Assembly: GCA_964017045.1 (NCBI GenBank)
Contig: OZ024796.1
Span: 19,615,510 to 19,679,509, forward strand
Direction of reading: 5' to 3'
Origin: Omphiscola glabra
Taxonomy: Eukaryota; Mollusca; Gastropoda; Lymnaeidae
Length of the DNA stretch: 64,000 nt
Shown here in pieces: positions 1 to 13,100 of the stretch. Each line of letters starts with the position of its first letter. The first letter of the stretch is position 1. The notes beneath the pieces were generated by a model that was given only the letters and a program-made list of their open reading frames with translations, searched no databases and was not told the DNA's origin. Position numbers and translations under genes: made by a program.

Positions 1-171
1 CTCTGACCTCAGCTTGTATTGCTCTCAAACCTTGTTGCACCGCTCTGACCCCAGCTTGTATTGCTCTCACATCTTGTTGCATCGCTCTGAACTCTGCTTG
101 CATTGCTCCGACATCTGCTTGCATTGCTGCTAAATCTGTTTGTACTGCTCTGACATCTCCTAGTATTGCTG
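1..171. repeat. 21-bp minisatellite (about 8 copies, continues upstream)
   Basis: Degenerate unit of the form ctctgacctcagcttgtattg, running off the left edge; it lies in the intron upstream of the first visible exon. Confidence 0.85.
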
Positions 172-271
172 TGCCGTGTCACAGTTGTGTGTAATAATTG
201 GATTACGCTAGAAAGTAATTAATAACTTAGTTTGTTAAAGATTTATTTACTCATTTTTATTTTGTCCACAG

Positions 272-1120
272 TCGGAGACCAATGGCAAGAAACGTTATAA
301 GGTTGTCACCAACCCCGTCCAGCCGTTTGTCATGACGGAAGCGCCGCACGCCGACTACGGAGAATGCCTAAGCGACACGCCCTGTCTGAACTTAACGGAC
401 AAGTCCAAGTCCCAGGAAGTGGTGTGGAGAGCGATAGACGCCTTCGAAAGCAAAAACGTTTCCCTCCAAGGACTCTTCAACGTCCAGTGCTGCAGGGGGC
501 TGACCATCGACCTCCTCAACAAACTAGCAGCCGACTTGGAGTTTGAGTTCACACTGTACATCGTCCAGGACGAGACGTACGGCCAGAAGTCGCACAACGG
601 AACCTGGTCGGGTATGATGCGAGACCTGACCGACAATACGGCCCACTTCGCTGTCGCCGCCTTCTCCATAACCAGTCAGCGAGAACGCGATATAGACTTC
701 ACGTACCCTTACTTTTTTTCAGGGTTCTCAATCATTTATTCTGACAGGACCCGGGAAACTAGCATGTTGGCTTTCTTGGAACCATTCTCTACCAAAGTTT
801 GGTTCGCCATTCTCGTATCCGCTCACATCACGGCCGTGTGCATGGCTCTCTTCGAGTGGAACTCTCCTTTCGGTTTAAACCCCTGGGGCCGGAAGCGGAA
901 CAAGAACTACTCTCTAGCTTCCGGTTTGACTATGGTGTTTTCGGTGCTATTCGGTCATACGGTGAAAACGAAATCACCGAAGGCATGGCCCTCTAAAGTG
1001 ATGCAGAATTTCTGGGCATTCGCCGCCATATTTATAATCGCCAGCTACACTGCTAACCTTGCTGCCTTCATAGCCGGCAAACATGCCGGGATTAACTACA
1101 TCGATATACAAGACCAGCGG
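272..1120 (+). CDS. GRIN3: GluN3-type receptor exon 1 of window: S1, M1, M2 loop, M3
   Basis: Acceptor tttgtccacag at 261-271 and donor cgg|gtgagt at 1121; 849 nt, phase 0 at both ends, 283 codons. It opens with KRYKVVTNPVQPFVMTE, the usual start of S1 in NMDA subunits. Two cysteines (GEC, TPC) and the CC pair of NVQCCRG match the S1 disulfide cysteines, but the third cysteine of the vertebrate CCYGxC motif is replaced (CCRGLT). M1 is VWFAILVSAHITAVCMALF. The pore loop reads VLFGHT, where vertebrate GluN3 has FGR and GluN1 has an Asn. M3 ends SYTANLAAF, as in GluN1 and GluN2 rather than the TYTANLAAV I recall for vertebrate GluN3. The ATG at 332 is internal, not a start. Confidence 0.95.
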
Positions 1121-4100
1121 GTGAGTATGTCTCTTATTTTTCTAATGCGCTGTTGTTTGTCATAAGTGGTGAGATGTCGGTAATGATAAAGGTTCTGTGA
1201 CATGTGGTTTTGATAGGTGTTTTCCTTGGAAAGTTTGGGTGGAAGAATCACATGGCCATGGGCTCTGTTGATGCAGGGTGGTCCAAGGAAAGAGTCTGGG
1301 ATGTGAAAAGGTTTAATGAGTTGGCGCGTGTTGTTTGCGTTTAGTCAGGAATTCACTGATACATAACTTACACATTATTACTCAGAAAATTGACACACGG
1401 CGCTGCTGCTGGCCACCAATTCAGACATGTGACTGAGACACAACTTACACATTATTACTCAGAAAATTGACACACGGCGCTGCTGCTGGCCACCAATTCA
1501 GACATTTGACTGAGACACAACTTACACATTATTACTCAGAAAATTGACACACGGCGCTGCTGCTGACCGCCAATTCAGACATGTGTTAGCCTTTCATAAC
1601 CATCAGTGGCGCTACAGCCCATGTAGGACCCTGGCCTGCTCCATCCCATCTTTCCATTCCAAGTTAGCTCTTTCAAAAGTAAAATGGTCCTGGTTGTCGA
1701 ATTTCCAAGACTGCTCTAAAAGTTTCTTATGTTACCAACTTCACACACTTTGAAATTGAATACCGCTGAGGGCGGCGCTTTGGTTAGTATTTAATTATAA
1801 TAAAAAGACAAATAGAAAAAGTCCGCCTCTGTAACAAAAATATCTTCAACTTTTTGTTATCAGAAACAGTAATATTAGTGGCGTACCTTGATGTAAATGC
1901 CAACCGCTGCGAACTCCCAAACTTTAGCCTCCTAAGCGTCCGTTCACACGATCAAAATTCGCGTCAAATTGTTGTATGGACGCACTATTTTTTTGCGTGG
2001 TTTCTTTTTTGGGGGGAATTTGATCAAATAGTAATTTGAAAGTTGTGACAAGGCTTCATACACGAATTGCATCAAATGCTTGAAGGAAAATTTGATCGTG
2101 TGAACAGACCCTAACACATACACACACACACAACATTTGTATAATGTATAAATAAACCCAAAATCAGCAGGCGTCAAGATCGTTTTGAGAAAGGACAACA
2201 ATGATAAAATACAATGATTGGACATCAATCATAAAATACAATGATTGGACATCAATCATAAAATACAATGATTGGACATCAATCATAAAATACAATGATT
2301 GGACATCAATCATAAAATACAATGATTGGACATTAATCATAAAATACAATGATTGGACATCAATCATAAAATACAATGATTGGACATTAATCATAAAATA
2401 CAATGATTGGACATCAATCATAAAATAAAATAAAAGGACATTAATCATAAAATCGATAATAGGGCCTTATTCATTAAAAACATTGGTAGGACTTTAATTA
2501 TAAAATACAATGGTAGGACCTAAATTATAAAACCCAATGTATTTTACAAAGACAAGATGCTAAAAAAACTGGTGTTTTTTTTTAGTGCTCAACCGCAGGC
2601 GGCAATATTTTTTTTCCATCAATTGAAAATCGGCATTTTCTGGCTTCCCCCCCCCCCTCCCCCGGGCACAGCATTTCCTCAGCTGGGCCCTGCTAGGTTA
2701 AACAGTTTGGCAAAAAAATTTGAACGGGGGGGGGGGGGGGGGAAATGGCATAAAACATTTGATCAAAACTATCTAGATTTGCATCTAACACTTTCAATAA
2801 GCCGATACATCAGTCAGAAAATGCTGATAACCGATTATCGACAAGGCACCAATCAGGCCAATTACCGATTATTTGGTAACTAAATAGCACTTCTAGTTTG
2901 GATCATCCCCGTTATCAGCGGTATTATTTTGTTTCCTTTTTTTTTTTTTTTCATTGTTGTAGTTATTACATGATCTCTCGGTTAAATGTCCTTTTATTAT
3001 TGCCTTATCTGTAACCATTGCAAATATGATGGACGGAGAATTTGGTTTTATTTATCAATTAAAATAATAGTAGTGATGCCGCTCTAAAGTTAATTTAACT
3101 TAGAAAGTAGTGATGTCGCTCTGATGTTAATTTAACTCAGTGTTCGGAAAATCGCGGCTCGCGAGCCGCATGCGGCTCTTTAGCGACCGCAATGTGGCTC
3201 GGCCAGTCGGCCACAAATCGGGTTTGAGTCGAAAAAACATGGTTTTTGACAGGGTCTTCAAAAGAAATTTGTCTCTCAAATTTTTTAATGGTCCTGCTGC
3301 TGATTTTGTGGCTCTTTTGACTAATAAGTTTTCCGACCACTGATTTAACTTAATAGTAGAGACGTCGCTCTAATGTTAATTTAACCTAATAACACTAATG
3401 TTGTTCTAATTTTAATTTAACTACATAGACTTGATATCGCTATAATGTTAATTTAACTTAATAGTAGTAATGTCGCTCTAATGTTAAGTTAACTTACTAG
3501 TGGTGATGTCCATCAGATGTTAATTTAACTTAATAGTAGAAATGTCACTCTAATGTTAATTTAAAAAATAGTGGTGGTGTCGCTCTAATGTTAATTTAAC
3601 TTAGAAAGTAGTGATGTCGCTCTGATGTTAATTTAACTTAATAGAGGTGATGTCCATCTAATGTTAATTTAACTTAATAGTGGTGATGTCCATCTAATAT
3701 TAATTTAACCTAATAGTGGTGATGTCTATCTAATATTAATTTAACCTAATAGTGGTGATGTCCATCTAATGTTAATTTAACCTAATAGTGGTGATGTCCA
3801 TCTAATATTAATTTAATCTAATAGTGGTGAGGTCCATCTAATGTTAATTTAACCTAATAGTGGTGATGTCCATCTAATATTAATTTAACCTAATAGTGAT
3901 GATGTCCATCTAATATTAATTTAACCTAATAGTGGTGATGTCCATCTAATATTAATTTAACCTTATAGTGGTGATGTCTATCTAATATTAATTTAACTTA
4001 ATTGTGGTGATGTCCATCTAATGTTAATTTAACCTAATAGTGGTGATGTCCATCTAATATTAATTTAACCTAATAGTGGTGATGTCCATCTAATATTAAT

Positions 4101-7100
4101 TTAACTTAATAGTAGTGATGTCCATCTAATGTTAATTTAACCTAATAGTGGTGATGTCCATCTAATATTAATTTAACCTAATAGTGGTGATGTTCATCTA
4201 ATATTAATTTAATCTAATAGTGGTGATGTCCATCTAATATTAATTTAATCGAATAGTGGTGATGTCCATCTAATATTAATTTAACTTAATAGTGGTGATG
4301 TCCATCTAATATTAATTTAACTTAATAGTGGTGATGTCCATCTAATATTAATTTAACCTAATAGTGGTGATGTCCATCTAATATTAATTTAACTTATTAG
4401 GGGTGTTGTCCATCTAATGTTAATTTAACCTAATAGTGGTGATGTCCAACTTATATTAATTTAACGTAATAGTGGTGATGTCCATCTAATATTAATTTAA
4501 CTTAATAGTGGTGATGTCCATCTAATATTAATTTAACTTAATAGTGGTGATGTCCATCTAATGTTAATTTAACTTAATAGTGGTGATGTCCATCTAATGT
4601 TAATTTAACCTAATAGTGGTGATGTCCATCTAATATTAATTTAACCTAATAGTGGTGATGTCCATCTAATATTAATTTAACTTAATAGTGGTGATGTCCA
4701 TCTAATATTAATTTAACTTAATAGTGGTGATGTCCATCTAATGTTAATTTAACCTAATAGTGGTGATATCCATCTAATGTTAATTTAATCTAATAGTGGT
4801 GATGTCCATCTAATATTAATTTAACCTAATAGTGGTGATGTCCATCTAATAATAATTTAACCTAATAGTGGTGATGTCCATCTAATATTAATTTAACCTA
4901 AAAGTGGTGATGTCCATCTAATATTAATTTAACCTAATAGTGGTGATGTCCATCTAATATTAATTTAACCTAATAGTGGTGATGTCCATCTAATGTTAAT
5001 TTAACCTAATAGTGGTGATGTCCATCTAATATTAATTTAATCTAATAGTGGTGATGTCCATCTAATATTAATTTAACTTAATAGTGGTGATGTCCATCTA
5101 ATATTAATTTAACTTATTAGGGGTGTTGTACATCTAATGTTAATTTAACCTAATAGTGGTGATGTCCATCTAATGTTAATTTAACCTAATAGTGGTGATG
5201 TCCATCTAATATTAATTTAACCTAAAAGTGGTGATGTCCATCTAATATTAATTTAACCTAATAGTGGTGATGTCCATCTAATATTAATTTAACTTAATAG
5301 TGGTGATGTCCATCTAATGTTAATTTAACCTAATAGTGGTGGTGTCCATCTAATGTTAATTTAATCTAATAGTGATGATGTCCATCTAATATTAATTTAA
5401 CTTAATAGTGGTGATGTCCATCTAATGTTAATTTAACTTAATAGTGGTGATGTCCATCTAATATTAATTTAACTTAATAGTGGTGATGTCCATCTAATAT
5501 TAATTTAATTTAATAGTGGTGATGTCCATCTAATATTAATTTAACTTAATAATGGTGATGTCCATCTAATGTTAATTTAACGTAATAGTGGTGATGTCCA
5601 TCTAATATTAATTTAACCTAATAGTGGTGGTGTCCATCTAATGTTAATTTAATCTAATAGTGGTGATGTCCATCTAATATTAATTTAACTTAATAGTGGT
5701 GATGTCCATCTAATGTTAATTTAACTTAATAGTGGTGATGTCCATCTAATATTAATTTAACTTATTAGTGGTGATGTCCATCTAATGCTAATTTAATTTA
5801 ATAGTGGTGATGTCCATCTAATATTAATTTAACTTAATAATGGTGATGTCCATCTAATGTTAATTTAACGTAATAGTGGTGATGTCCATCTAATATTAAT
5901 TTAACCTAATAGTGGTGATGTCCATCTAATGTTAATTTAACTTAATAGTGGTGATGTCGGTAGAAATATTAATGATTACATTATATTAATGATACCACTA
6001 GAAGTGACGGTGATAACTCAATGTTAGAAATGTACAAGTCCACGAGAACGTTTGGCCAAGCTGCGTGTGTGGATCTTGATTTGAAAATAGATATCTTACT
6101 TTTCAAAACTTCACTCACCAGGAAGTCCGTAATTTCTAAACAACCGGAAGTTATTCAAGACTTATCATCCGGGAGAACAGCTCAACGCATTTACCTAGAA
6201 ATCTTTAAATCTTCTTTATAATAGGTTTCAATGGATACTAGAAAGGTCTCGATGGCTAATGGAAATGTTTCAATGAATAATAAAATAGGTCTCAATGGCT
6301 TATAGAATAGGTTTCAATGGCTTATAGAATTGGTTTCAATGGCTTAGAGAATAGGTTTTAAGACTTATAGAATAGGTTTTAAGGCTTATAGAATAGGTTT
6401 CAAAGGCTTATAGAATAGGTTTCAAAGGCTTATAGAATTGGTTTTAAGGCTTATAGAATAGGTTTAAGGCTTATAGAATAGGTTTCAATGGCTTATAGAA
6501 TAGGTTTCAAAGGCTTATAGAATAGGTTTCAAAGGCTTATAGAATAGGTTTCAATGGCTTATAGAATAGGTTTCAAGGCTTATAGAATAGGTTTCAAAGG
6601 CTTATAGAATTGGTTTTAATGGCTTATAGAATAGGTTTTAAGGCTTATAGAATAGGTTTCAATGGCTTTTAGAAAAGGTTTTAAGGCTTATAGAATAGGT
6701 TTTACGGCTTATAGCATAGGTTTCAAAGGCTTATGGAATTGGTTTTAAGGCTTATAGAATAGGTTTCAAAGGCTTATAGAATTGGTTTTAAGGCTTATAG
6801 AATAGGTTTCAATGTCTTATAGAATAGGTTTCAATGTCTAATAGAATAGGTTTCAATGTCTTATAGAATAGGTTTCAATGTCTTATAGAATAGGTTTTAA
6901 TGTCTTATAGAATAGGTTTCAATGAATAATAAAATAGGTCTCAATGGCTTATAGAATAGGTTTCAAAGGCTTATAGAATAGGTTTCAAAGGCTTATAGAA
7001 TTGGTTTTAAGGCTTATAGAATTGGTTTTAAGGCTTATAGAATAGGTTTCAATGTCTTATAGAATAGGTTTCAATGTCTTATAGAATATGTTTCAATGTC

Positions 7101-10100
7101 TTAAAGAATAGGTTTCAATGTCTTATAGAATAGGTTTCAATGTCTTATAGAATATGTTTTAATGGCTTATAGAATAGGTTTCAAAGGCTTATATAATAGG
7201 TTTTAATGGCTTATAGAATAGGTTTCAATGGCTTATAGAATAGGTTTCAAAGGCTTATAGAATTGGTTTTAAGGCTTATAGAATAGGTTTCATTGTCTTA
7301 TAGAATAGGTTTCAATGTCTTATAGAATAGGTTTCAATATCCTTTAGAATAGGTTTCAATGTCTTAAAGAATTGGTTTCAATGTCTTATAGAATATGTTT
7401 CAAAGGCTTATAGAATAGGTTTTAAGGCTTATAGAATTGGTTTTAAGGCTTATAGAATAGGTTTCAATGGCTTATAGAATAGGTTTTAATGTCTTATAGA
7501 ATAGGTTTCAATGTCTTATAGAATAGGTTTCAATGGCTTATAGAATAGGTTTCAATGTCCTATAGAATAGGTTTCAGTGTCTTATAGAATATGTTTCAAT
7601 ATCTTATAGAATAGGTTTCAATGGCTTATAAAATATGTTTCACTGTCTTATAGAATATGTTTCAATGTCTTATAGAATTGGTTTTAATGTCTTATAGAAT
7701 AGGTTTCAATGTCTTATAGAATATGTTTCAATGTCTTATAGAATAGGTTTCAATGTCTTATAGAATAGGTTTCAATGTCTTATAGAATAGGTTTTAATGT
7801 CTTATAGAATAGGTTTTATTGTCTTATAGAATAGGTTTCAATGTCTTATAGAATAGATTTCAATGTCTTATAGAATAGGTTTTAATGTCTTATAGAATAT
7901 GTTTTAATGTCTTATAGAATAGGTTTCAATTGCTTATAGAACAGTTTTCAAATACTGTTGAATTCGTATCTAGGATAATTACAAAGAATGAGTATTATTT
8001 ATTGCGCTTTTGATGTGGATCAGCGGTTCTCAGCCGGTTGATTACCACTCCTTTGAAGGGCCGAACGACCATTTCACAGGCCCTAAGACCATCGGAAAAC
8101 ACATATACTCTATAGTTATGAGGTAGCAACGAAACTAATTTTGTAGTTGGGGGTCGCCACAACATAAGCAACCATATTAAGGGTCGTGAGGCTGGTTGGG
8201 CTGTGTAATATGAGTGTAAGGCTGGTAGATTGAGATGAGTTTGAAGCTGGTAGATTCTGTGAGATGAGTATGAAGCTGGTAGGGTTGTGTGAGATGAGTG
8301 TGAAGCTGGTAGGGTTCTTGTTGACACATTCGTTTTCTTTATGCGTTATTTTGTTCAGTTTTTCCCATAATTCGTTTCGCTCATTTCCTTTCTTCTAACC
8401 TGATTGCAGTCTCTCCTCCTTATTACTATGTTGTAAGACTGGTTGGATTGCAAGAGATTGATCTTAGGCTGGTAGAGTTGTAGGCGGTATGTGTAAGGCG
8501 GATAGGATTGTAGGATACGTATGTAAGGCTGGTAGGATTGTGTGATACGTATGTAAGGCTGGTATGATTGTGAGAATGTGTGGTAAAGCTGAAACATTCA
8601 AACACGTCGATTGACGGTCGTTCGTAGCGTATTCCTTTAAGTTTAAATTCAATATTTTGATATATTTCATTGACAGCTCAAGACATAAGAATGTCACATA
8701 ATAATTTTATGTACATGGTTATCGCATAATAATATCACATCAATAATTTGATACATTTCACTGACATGTCCATGGCATTAATTTTGACAACAATAAAATG
8801 ATTATTTTATTGACAGGTTTATGATATATGAATGTCACATGAATAGTATGATTTATTTCATTGGCAGCTCCAAGATATTAGAATCGGTGTCTTGCCTGGG
8901 TCAGCTGTCCACGAATGGTTAAAGAACGGTGGCAGTAAGCTCGTGTCAGTTGCTGACCGCTACCCTGTGCCGAAAACAGACGAGGGGATCGACTGGGTCA
9001 TGTGAGTCTATTCGTAGCTTTTAGTTCATTGAGACACGATTACAAGAGAAAATTTTGTCAGTGATAATTATGTCTTACAGGACAGTCCACAAAGTCCATC
9101 TATTATACAGGACATTCCACCTATTGTACAGGACAGTCCACAAAGTCCATCTATTATACAGGACAGTCCACAAAGTCCATTATACAGGACAGTCCACCTA
9201 TTGTACAGGACAGTCCACAAAGTCCATCTATTATACAGGACAGTCCACCTATTGTACAGGATAGTCCACGAAGTCCATCTATTGTACAGGACAGTCCATG
9301 AAGTCCATCTATTGTACATGATAGTCCATAAAGTCCATCTATTCTACATGATAGGCCATATAGTCCATCTATTGTACATAACAGTACATACGTCCAAATA
9401 TTGTTCATGACAGTCCATAAAGTACATCTATTATACACATCTATTATACAGGAAAGTCCATACAGTCCATATATTGATTGTACAGGACAGTCCATACAGT
9501 CCATATATTGTACACAAGTGTATTTCTGTGATGTTTTGGTCCCCATGGTCAATTCCTAGACATTGTCAAATTTAACGTCCGTTAACAATGTAAAGATCTG
9601 ATCTGGGTTAAATATTAACATCTTTATATGACGTGACATGAAAACCAAGTGACGAGTGAATGTGTTAGCAAGTGTTGTGACACAGAGTGATTAGACAAAG
9701 CCTGGCAAGTGTTGTGACACAGAGTGAGTAGACAAAGCCTGGTAAAGTGTTGTAGAACAGAGTGTATAGACAAAGCCTGGTAAAGTGTTGTAGAACAGAG
9801 TGTATAGACAAAGCTTGGCAAGTGTCGTGACACCGAGTGGGTAGAAAAGTGTTGTGTCACAGAGGGAGAGACCAGAGAATTAAGTCCATTGTGGCACTGG
9901 GTCGTATGCCACTATGTTGTACTGATAAGCATTTGGCTTAAAATAAAATAGCACTTCAATATCCCCCATTCAGGGGACACTACTACTGTAGCCCCTGTTT
10001 GTTATATGTGTATATTTGTTTGCATAAGCCAACTGCAATAAATCAAAAAGACATCAAATTGTGTATCCTTCCTCCTCAGCACCCACCTCCAATCCTACCC

Positions 10101-13100
10101 ACCCTACGATAATAGAAGAACACCGTGAATAATGACTTAGGTGATGTTTATTTCCAGTGATATTTGCCTGTCTCCTTTAGGAGGACAGTGCCACAGATAT
10201 GTGAAATACCAACCGGTGGATTGGGTCAATAGGCGACAAGTGAATTTCAAATACGAAGAGATAGGTTGGGTCAATAGCAGACAATTGAAATACTAAGAAA
10301 TATTTTGGGTCAATAGCAGACAATTCAAATATGAAATGATGTTTTGGGTCAATAGCAGACAATTCAAATACGAAGAGATGTTTGGGTCAATATCAGACAA
10401 TTCAAATACGAAGAGATGTTTCGGGTCAATAGCAGACAAACTGAAGACAAAGATGATTTGGTCAATAGCAGACAAGTGAAACACAAATACATATGATAGG
10501 TCGTTGTCAGACGCGTGATTGATTCATGTGGACATTGCGTGAGACTTGTTGCCTGGTGCACTCTCCTCTGACCACTAGCATTAATCCAGAGTTTCTTGTG
10601 TCGTCTGCAAACACTAACGGGGATAGAAAAAACAGAGCAGTCTAGTAACCATTTACTTTGTTGTATCTTGCAATAGAACTAGTGTATGTCAAGATAACTT
10701 TTACTAGTGTATGCCAAAAAAACTTTTATTAGTGTATGCCAAGATAACTTTTACTAGTGTATGCCAAGATAACTTTTACTAGTGTATGTCGAGATTACTT
10801 TTACTAGTGTATTTCAAGATAACTTTTACTAGTGTATGTCAAGATAACTTTTATTAGTGTATGCAAAGATAACTTTTACTAGTGTATGTCAAGATAACTT
10901 TTACTAGTGTATGTCAAGATAACTTTTATTAGTGTATGCCAAGATAACTTTTACTAGTGTATGTCAAGATAACTTTTACTAGTGTATGTCAAGATAACTT
11001 TTACTAGTGTATGCCAATATAACTTTTACTAGTGTATGTCAAGATAACTTTTATTAGTGTATGCCAAGATAACTTTTACTAGTGTATGTCAAGATAACTT
11101 TTACTAGTGTATGTCAAGATAACTTTTAATAGTGTATGTCAAGATAACCGTTAGTGTTTCTTCAACTTAAACATAAATTAAAATAATTTTAAATATGTCT
11201 AATAATTGATTTTCAGACATCATGCAGTTATCCTCTAAATGTACAACTCATGTACAGCTCATGTAGAACTCATGTATAAGTCATGTGTAACTCGTGTACA
11301 ACGCATGTACAACTGATGTACAACTCATGTATAGCTCATGTACAACTCATGTACAGCTCATTTACAACTCATGTATAAATCATGTACAGCTCATGTAGAA
11401 ACCATGTACAGTTCATGTACAACTCACGTACAAATCATGTACAACTCATGTAGAAACCATGTACAACTCATGTTCAACTCATGTACAACTCATGTACAAC
11501 TCAGGTAGAAACCATTTACAGCTCATGTACAACTCATGTAGAAACCATGTACAACTTATGTACAACTCATGCTATGTTACAATATCAAAGTTGTCATGAT
11601 AAATAACAAAAATGTGTAATGTAGTTTCACCTTTCTTCTGCCTTCTTGTTATGTCTGGTCATTAAAACAGCAGAAGTAGAAGAACGAAAAAAATGTGGGT
11701 GCGGGGTGGGGTGAATCAAACTCTTGGTTATATTCGAACTTTCTATCAACTATGTTGATTTATCTCAATCTACCCATTTCTATCAAATTTGTTGATCTAT
11801 CTCAACTAGCCGAAGAGCCCGTTGGGGAGCATATTTAGTGGTAAATATTGATTAAGTCACGTCTGGTTATGAAGATTAACTATGGGGCGAAAACTTCTTT
11901 GCATACCACACTTTTGGTGTGAACTGCGTGGCCTTTCATTAAGTCGCCTTGTTGGTCACTCCATAACAACGTTAACCTTGACTTGCTAAAAGTACACTGT
12001 TTTGTTTTTTTTTTTGAAAATGCAGATTTAGGTTGTCCATGGCTTGAATACTCGAGATATTTAAATAAACACCAAAATGAATTCAGTATTTGTCGTTGTC
12101 AATTGTTGATGGTCACAGCAAAGGAAAGTCTCAGTGGCATTGCAAAGACCTCTCCTTGGGTCAAGGTTTCGTAGCAGCCTTACTACTGCTCCGACTTTCA
12201 AGGTTAGGTCCATGAGGAGGCATACCACTAGATGTTAAGATATTTAAAAACTATACTGGAAAGTTTGCTGACTCCTCGACATTTCTTCTGTCTTGCTGGA
12301 TAGCATCTATGTTTGTAAAACATTTTAATTCTGATTAAAATCGTCTGACATTTTCATTAAGTTCAAGAGACTCGTGTTTTTTTGTTTTTTTTTTAGTTAA
12401 GATTGTGTGGTTTATCAATGCTGTCATCTCTTGATTGGATGACCTCATGAAAGACAGCATCAACAAATCATCCATTTTAAATGGAGACTGGAGGAATATC
12501 GAAGATTCCTTCCTCTAATTCAGGTTCTTAGAATTTTTCATTCCCAAGTTTGAACACCCAATTGGAGAAGCCTCGGTGTTCTGATGGGACAGTGTCCTTA
12601 TTGGCACGCGTGTCATGGTCTAAGGAATAGTTTTAAAACTTAATATTTCTCATGCATGAAGAAAGTTGTTTTCTGTTTGCTGTCACGTGGAACAAAAGGG
12701 ACACCTTGTCTAAAATCTCGACTGACAAGAAAGACTGCGTCTCCGAAAGGTTTTTTAGAATGATCTTTTGGAGCTTCAGCTAAGAGCTCTTTATACAGCG
12801 TGTCAACGGCATTTAATTCATGTGCTGGGGACATTGAGTCTTCATCGCTGATTATCACTTTGGCCTTTTTTCGTTCATTTTCTGTATTAGTCTCACGTTG
12901 CAAAAGGGATTGGATTTCCTTCGAACGTTCTGAGGTCCTCGAAAGATGCTGCTCCTCTAACATTGAGAAGTAGCATTTGGAGGAAACATATTTTTCTCTC
13001 CTTGGGATGTACGGTAAACATTCTGCCAATTGCAGTTTCATGTCCTCTAAGAGGTGGTTTCCAATTTAAAATGTTGACAGTATAGTGTTTTTGGATTTCA

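Noticed and set aside
332..1165. ATG at 332 as gene start and stop at 1163 as gene end
   Set aside because: Coding similarity begins upstream at 272, directly after a splice acceptor, and stops at the GT donor at 1121; the remainder is intron read-through.
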